Origin: Delphinapterus leucas
Lineage: Eukaryota > Chordata > Mammalia > Artiodactyla > Monodontidae
NCBI RefSeq assembly: GCF_002288925.2
Contig: NW_022098072.1
Span: forward strand, 21,001,489-21,065,488
Length of the DNA stretch: 64,000 bases
Reading direction: 5' to 3'
Shown here: positions 59,531-64,000 of the stretch, in pieces
Numbering within the stretch: position 1 is the first letter of the stretch
Layout: each line of letters opens with the position of its first letter
The notes under the pieces: generated by a model
Told to the model about the DNA's origin: nothing
Seen by the model: the letters and a program-made list of their open reading frames with translations, nothing else
Databases searched by the model: none
Made by a program: the position numbers and the translations under genes

Positions 59531-60357
59531 ACTCCACAGAGATGTTTCCATTAAAAAAAAAAGAAGCTTAACTCAACTGAAAACTTAATAATGAATTTCA
59601 AGTTCAATATTCATATAATAAAAGATATGGGCCATCTAGACAAACACTCTTGGAGGCTTTGGGGTCACTATTTAGGCAGACAGGCAGGCTCTGCTTGGGA
59701 ATCAGCTTGTCCTTTCCAGCTCTACCAAGCAAATTCTGTTTTTCATAGTCTCTTCCCATCTTCCCCTTTGGAACCCCAGATATTCCCAAGCTCCTTTGAT
59801 TTTTCTGTTCCTGTTTTCCTGCACTACCAAGATAGTGGCTATATAGGTTTGGGCAATGGCACATATGGCTCGCTTGTTAAGTCAGGCAGGTACTTACAAG
59901 TCAGACACTGCCTGTATACATACCATAGTTTGACAAATTCATGAACATTTTGTAACCAAGTCTGGCTTTAAACACCCTGAGGCTTCTCTAAAGTGAAGTG
60001 ACCGTAAAGAAAGTGTTGAGATATCAAAGTTAGGTGGGAAAATTCATTCATTACGACTTTTAGAAGCTAATTACTTTTCAGCATTGTTGTTGAAGTAAAT
60101 AAGAAGGAATGGATTTAATCTGGAATAGGATGAGGTTCAAGAAAAAGGTGAGTGTAGTGGGAAACTGAGAGTTAGGTCTTTATCCCATATGTTCTTAGGA
60201 GTTACTGAAGGTTTTAAAGAAGGACAAAAAAGAAATACCAACTCAAAAAAAAAAAACCAAAAAGGTAATGGAAGATACTTAATGTATGACATGTTCAAGT
60301 AGAAAATATTTCTCAGGCTGTGCATATATACTGTATTGTATTTAAAATAGTTTTTGA

Positions 60358-61618
60358 ACATAGGCAGAACACTCTATGACATAAATCACAGCAAGATCCT
60401 TTTTGACCCACCTCCTAGAGTAATGGAAATAAAAACAAAAATAAACAAATGGGACCTAATGAAACTTAAAAGCTTTTGCACAGCAAAGGAAACCATAAAC
60501 AAGACCAAAAGACAACCCTCAGAATGGGAGAAAGTATTTGCAAACGAAGCAACTGACAAAGGATTAATCTCCAAAATATACAAGCAGCTCATGCAGCTCA
60601 ATATCAAAAAAACAAACAACCCAATCCAAAAATGGGCAGAAGACCTAAATGGACATTTCTCCAAAGAAGATATACAGATTGCCAACAAACACATGAAAGG
60701 ATGCTCAACATCACTAATCATTAGAGAAATGCAAATCAAAACCACAATGAGGTATCACCTCACACCGGTCAGAATGGGCATCATCAAAAAATCTACAAAC
60801 AATAAATGCTGGAGAGGATGTGGAGAAAAGGGAACCCTCTTGCACTGTCGGTGGGAATGTAAATTGACACAGCCACTATGGAGAACAGTATGGAGATTCC
60901 TTAAGAAACTAAAAATAGAACTACCATATGACCCAGCAATCCCACTGCTGGGCATATACACTGAGAAAACCATAATTCAAAAAGAGTCATGTACCACAAT
61001 GTTCACTGCAGCTCTATTTACAATACCCAGGACATGGAACCAACATAAATGTCCATCATCGGATGAATGGATAAAGAAGATGCAGCACATATATAGAATG
61101 GAACATTACTCAACCATAAAAGGAAATGAAATTGAGTTATTTGTAGTGAGGTGGATGGACTTAGAGTCTGTCGTACAGAGTGAAGTAAGTCAGAAAGAGA
61201 AAAACAAATACCATATGCTAACACATATATATGGAATCTAAAAAAAAAAAAGAAAATAAATATGTTAAAATAAAATGGTTCTGATGAACCTAGTGGCAGG
61301 ACAGGAATAAATATGCAGACGTAGAGAATGGACTTGAGGACACGGGGGTGGGGGGTGGGACAAAGTGAGAGAGTGGCATGGACATATATACACTACCAAA
61401 TGTAAAATAGATAGCTAGTGGGAAGCAGCCGCATAGCACAGGAAGATCAGCTCAGTGCTTTGTGACCACCTAGAGGGGTGGGAGAGGGAGGATGGGAGAG
61501 AGGCTCAAGAGGGAGGGGATATGGGGATATATGCATACATATAGCTGATTCACTTTGTTACACAGCAGAAACTAACACAACAGTGTAAAGCCGATATACT
61601 CCAATAAAGATGTTAAAA
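60358..61618 (+). mobile_element. Young 5'-truncated LINE-1 with intact ORF2 C-terminus
   Basis: Bounded by a perfect 14-bp duplication 'aaaatagtttttga' (60344-60357 and 61619-61632). The L1 part opens in ORF2 ([20 protein letters not shown]) and stays open for about 290 codons to its natural stop at 61241, through [40 protein letters not shown] and [10 protein letters not shown]. This is the C-terminal, cysteine-containing part of ORF2p only; the endonuclease and reverse transcriptase are absent, so it cannot move itself. The 3' UTR ends 'ctccaataaagatgttaaaa'. Confidence 0.95.
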
Positions 61619-61632
61619 AAAATAGTTTTTGA

Positions 61633-64000
61633 GGAGCTGGATTTCATCTGTACCTAAAAACATATGTGAAAATGCTTTTTAAATTCTCAAAATGCTTCTG
61701 TTTGTGGGCACAAGGCAATAACTGGTTTTAATACGTAACCTATAATTTTACGTCCAAGGAATATATTGGTCTGGCATAATATAAAAAATTATCTTCTCAA
61801 AATAGATTAAAATCAAACCTAATACCTTCAACTTATCCTGAGCCCACAGACTTCATGGAACTGAATTCTCACGTGTTTACTTCCTTTATAAAACTGAATT
61901 TACCCACAGTTAAAATGTTTAGGCTAAATGCATGTTAGTAAGTCACCTGCTTAATCACGTCTGAATTTTGAATGTTTTATTCAAACTAGAGATAATTTTA
62001 ATTCAAAGAAACAAAATCCTAATGACAATATTCTAAAATCTTTTAATCAAGTTATTTTTTGTTTATAACAGCTATCCTGACCTCCCTATCCATGCCCCCT
62101 CACGATGATTAGTACTACCAAGCTGTGAATACAGTTCAACAACATGTGCTTTTCTAACAGCTCAAAGAACCCCCCACTCAGTTCCTTTGTGATAATCTTT
62201 AGTTGTAGGTCCTTTAATCCTTTAAACCACCTTCTTTCTTTGCCTCCTTCTGAGATCTCTTGTTTTTCAAGAGGGTATTAAGTTGTAGATCCTTAACCTC
62301 ATCACAAAGTACAAGGCCACATCTACAAACTACTTGCATATTACTAAGCATTTTAGAAATTAAATGCCATTCACTGGATTTTCTCATCTGTTCTTCTGCC
62401 CTCCAAAATCCTCACTGCACCTCTGTGGGTCATGTTCCCCTCTGCCCGAAGGATGTGGGTACATGCAGGGCACTGTAATTCAACAAATATATTTATTTTC
62501 ACTTACCACTACTATCTCTCTATTTAGCTAAGAATACTCAAAAAAAGAATGCAACTTTAAAAATTATTTTTTGTTTTGTTATATGAGATTAAGTTTGAAC
62601 AGAATTCAAGATCATTTCATTTGTAGTAATAGAAAATCTGATTTTCCTAATTTTGGGCAATTGAGAAACACTAAAATAGGATTTTATTCAGATATTACAA
62701 GTTGGAGAAGGTAGTACTCTTTTTTAACTTGTTATATCTCTAATTTTAAAAGTATGTTTCGGCATAGGTTTATGTATGGATGTCAGTGCTATTATTTTAC
62801 CAATTAACAGAAATCTTAATAATACGTAAACCCTTCAGTCATTCATTATTTATAAATATTTACTGAATGCCAATTATATGCACTTAATTTCTTAAATCCT
62901 ATGAACAAGCAGAAACATCTTAATTTGAGATTGGACATCTATTTTATTTAGACTTAAACCTCACATAAGTCATACAGATTGGCAAATAGATTGGGATTCT
63001 GTCAGGAATCATTAAATAGGGAGTCATCTACTAATGTCCAACTCTGAGAAAAAAAACAAAACAACAAACAAATAAGAAAACAAAAACAAAACCCCAGAAG
63101 GTATGGCAATCTCTTAACAACCCTTCTAGTTTTAGTCCCCTCAAATTTAAAATGAAGGGCAAATGAACTTCATGATCTCTCATACTTTACTTCAGCTCTA
63201 AAGTTCTACTCTGTTAATATAATTCCTGATTTTATCAAGAATTAATATGCTTTACGCTAACTGGAACCTGGCTTCCTCCTACACCAGGCTTCTTTGTACA
63301 TTACCAGTGATTTCAGAATTGTATTTCTTACAAGTACTTTAGAGATATTATGAAATATTATATTTGAGCTTTCTTTTTCAAGGTAACCTACAAACATCTA
63401 TAAACAGTAAATGCATTGGAAACCACCAAAATAATAATTTAGATACTGGAGTAAATAAAGCTTCTTCCATCATCTCTGTGAGTATATGTTTGAACATTCT
63501 TGTAAATTTGTCAGTGGCGAGGAAGGGTATAGTTTGTGTGTTCTGGCCTTCTAAAAAATTCATGCCTGCCTGCATCTGCTTGAGTAAAACTACAGTAGTG
63601 AGTGGGCTGCTACAGCATGTAGGTACTTTGCTGTGTCAGTCCAGATTTCTCTGATATTATGAATACAAGAAAATACAGAAATACTGTAACTATAATCCAT
63701 AACCCCTTTATTTCAAGTTTGTTTAAAACATAAGCTCATTGTTCTCACTAATTGGCTTGATAAATAATTTAACTTTACTTATTTGAACTTTAAAGAGATC
63801 ATTTATTAATAAAACACCAGTTTTAGATATTGTATATAAATCAGAATTCTGGTAATACTGTTTCACTAAAGACTATGTGGACAAAAAAAAATCAGTAACA
63901 CATTTGAACATCACTGTTTTATATACATGCCACATCTCCTGATCTGTACACTAGAACTCCCAGTAGGTTTGGAGAATCCATGCTAGTCTGTAGCTCCCTA
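61633..64000. other. No gene recognised to the window end
   Basis: AT-rich sequence with ORFs under 100 codons and no recognisable product. A small MIR or L2-like piece ('attcattatttataaatatt', 'tactgaatgccaattatatg') lies at about 62,840-62,890. Probably intronic to the long SESN1 transcript. Confidence 0.5.

Overview
This is vertebrate, and specifically cetartiodactyl (most likely cetacean), nuclear DNA. Coding exons are short and widely spaced, with GT-AG splice sites. Most of the rest is LINE-1, MIR, L2, MaLR LTR and tRNA-derived SINEs. The many SINEs with the head 'cttccctggtggcgcag' are the CHR family of whales, hippos and ruminants. I see no BovB LINE (ruminant) or pig PRE-1 SINE, so a whale or dolphin fits best. 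The species call is an inference; the exon calls are read directly from the sequence.

Two protein-coding genes lie tail to tail. On the + strand, bases 1 to about 18,570 hold the 3' part of ARMC2 (armadillo repeat containing 2, a flagellar axoneme factor): five phase-compatible exons ending in a stop at 17927-17929. On the - strand, about 32,490 to 54,190 hold a complete SESN1 (sestrin 1, short T2-type isoform): ten exons that join without a frameshift into 492 codons plus stop. Its start lies in a CpG-rich promoter at about 53.7-54.5 kb. The redox Cys-Tyr-His set, all the leucine-pocket positions I could place, and the Asp-Asp GATOR2 motif are present. The pairing matches the known ARMC2-SESN1 neighbourhood (human 6q21).

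The roughly 14 kb between the two 3' ends is mainly a stack of nested transposons. An old minus-strand L1 (19.5-31 kb) was split by a younger 5'-inverted L1 (20.5-25.3 kb, twin-priming structure, 11-bp target duplication) and by a mariner DNA transposon at a TA (26.8-28.5 kb). CHR-type SINEs then landed inside all three.

Bases 54.5-64 kb lie upstream of the short SESN1 isoform and hold no recognisable exon. They carry a young 5'-truncated L1 with an intact ORF2 C-terminus (60.36-61.62 kb), SINEs and a long pyrimidine tract. This stretch is probably the first intron of a longer SESN1 transcript. I found no novel multigene system; the most informative structure is the nested-transposon history.
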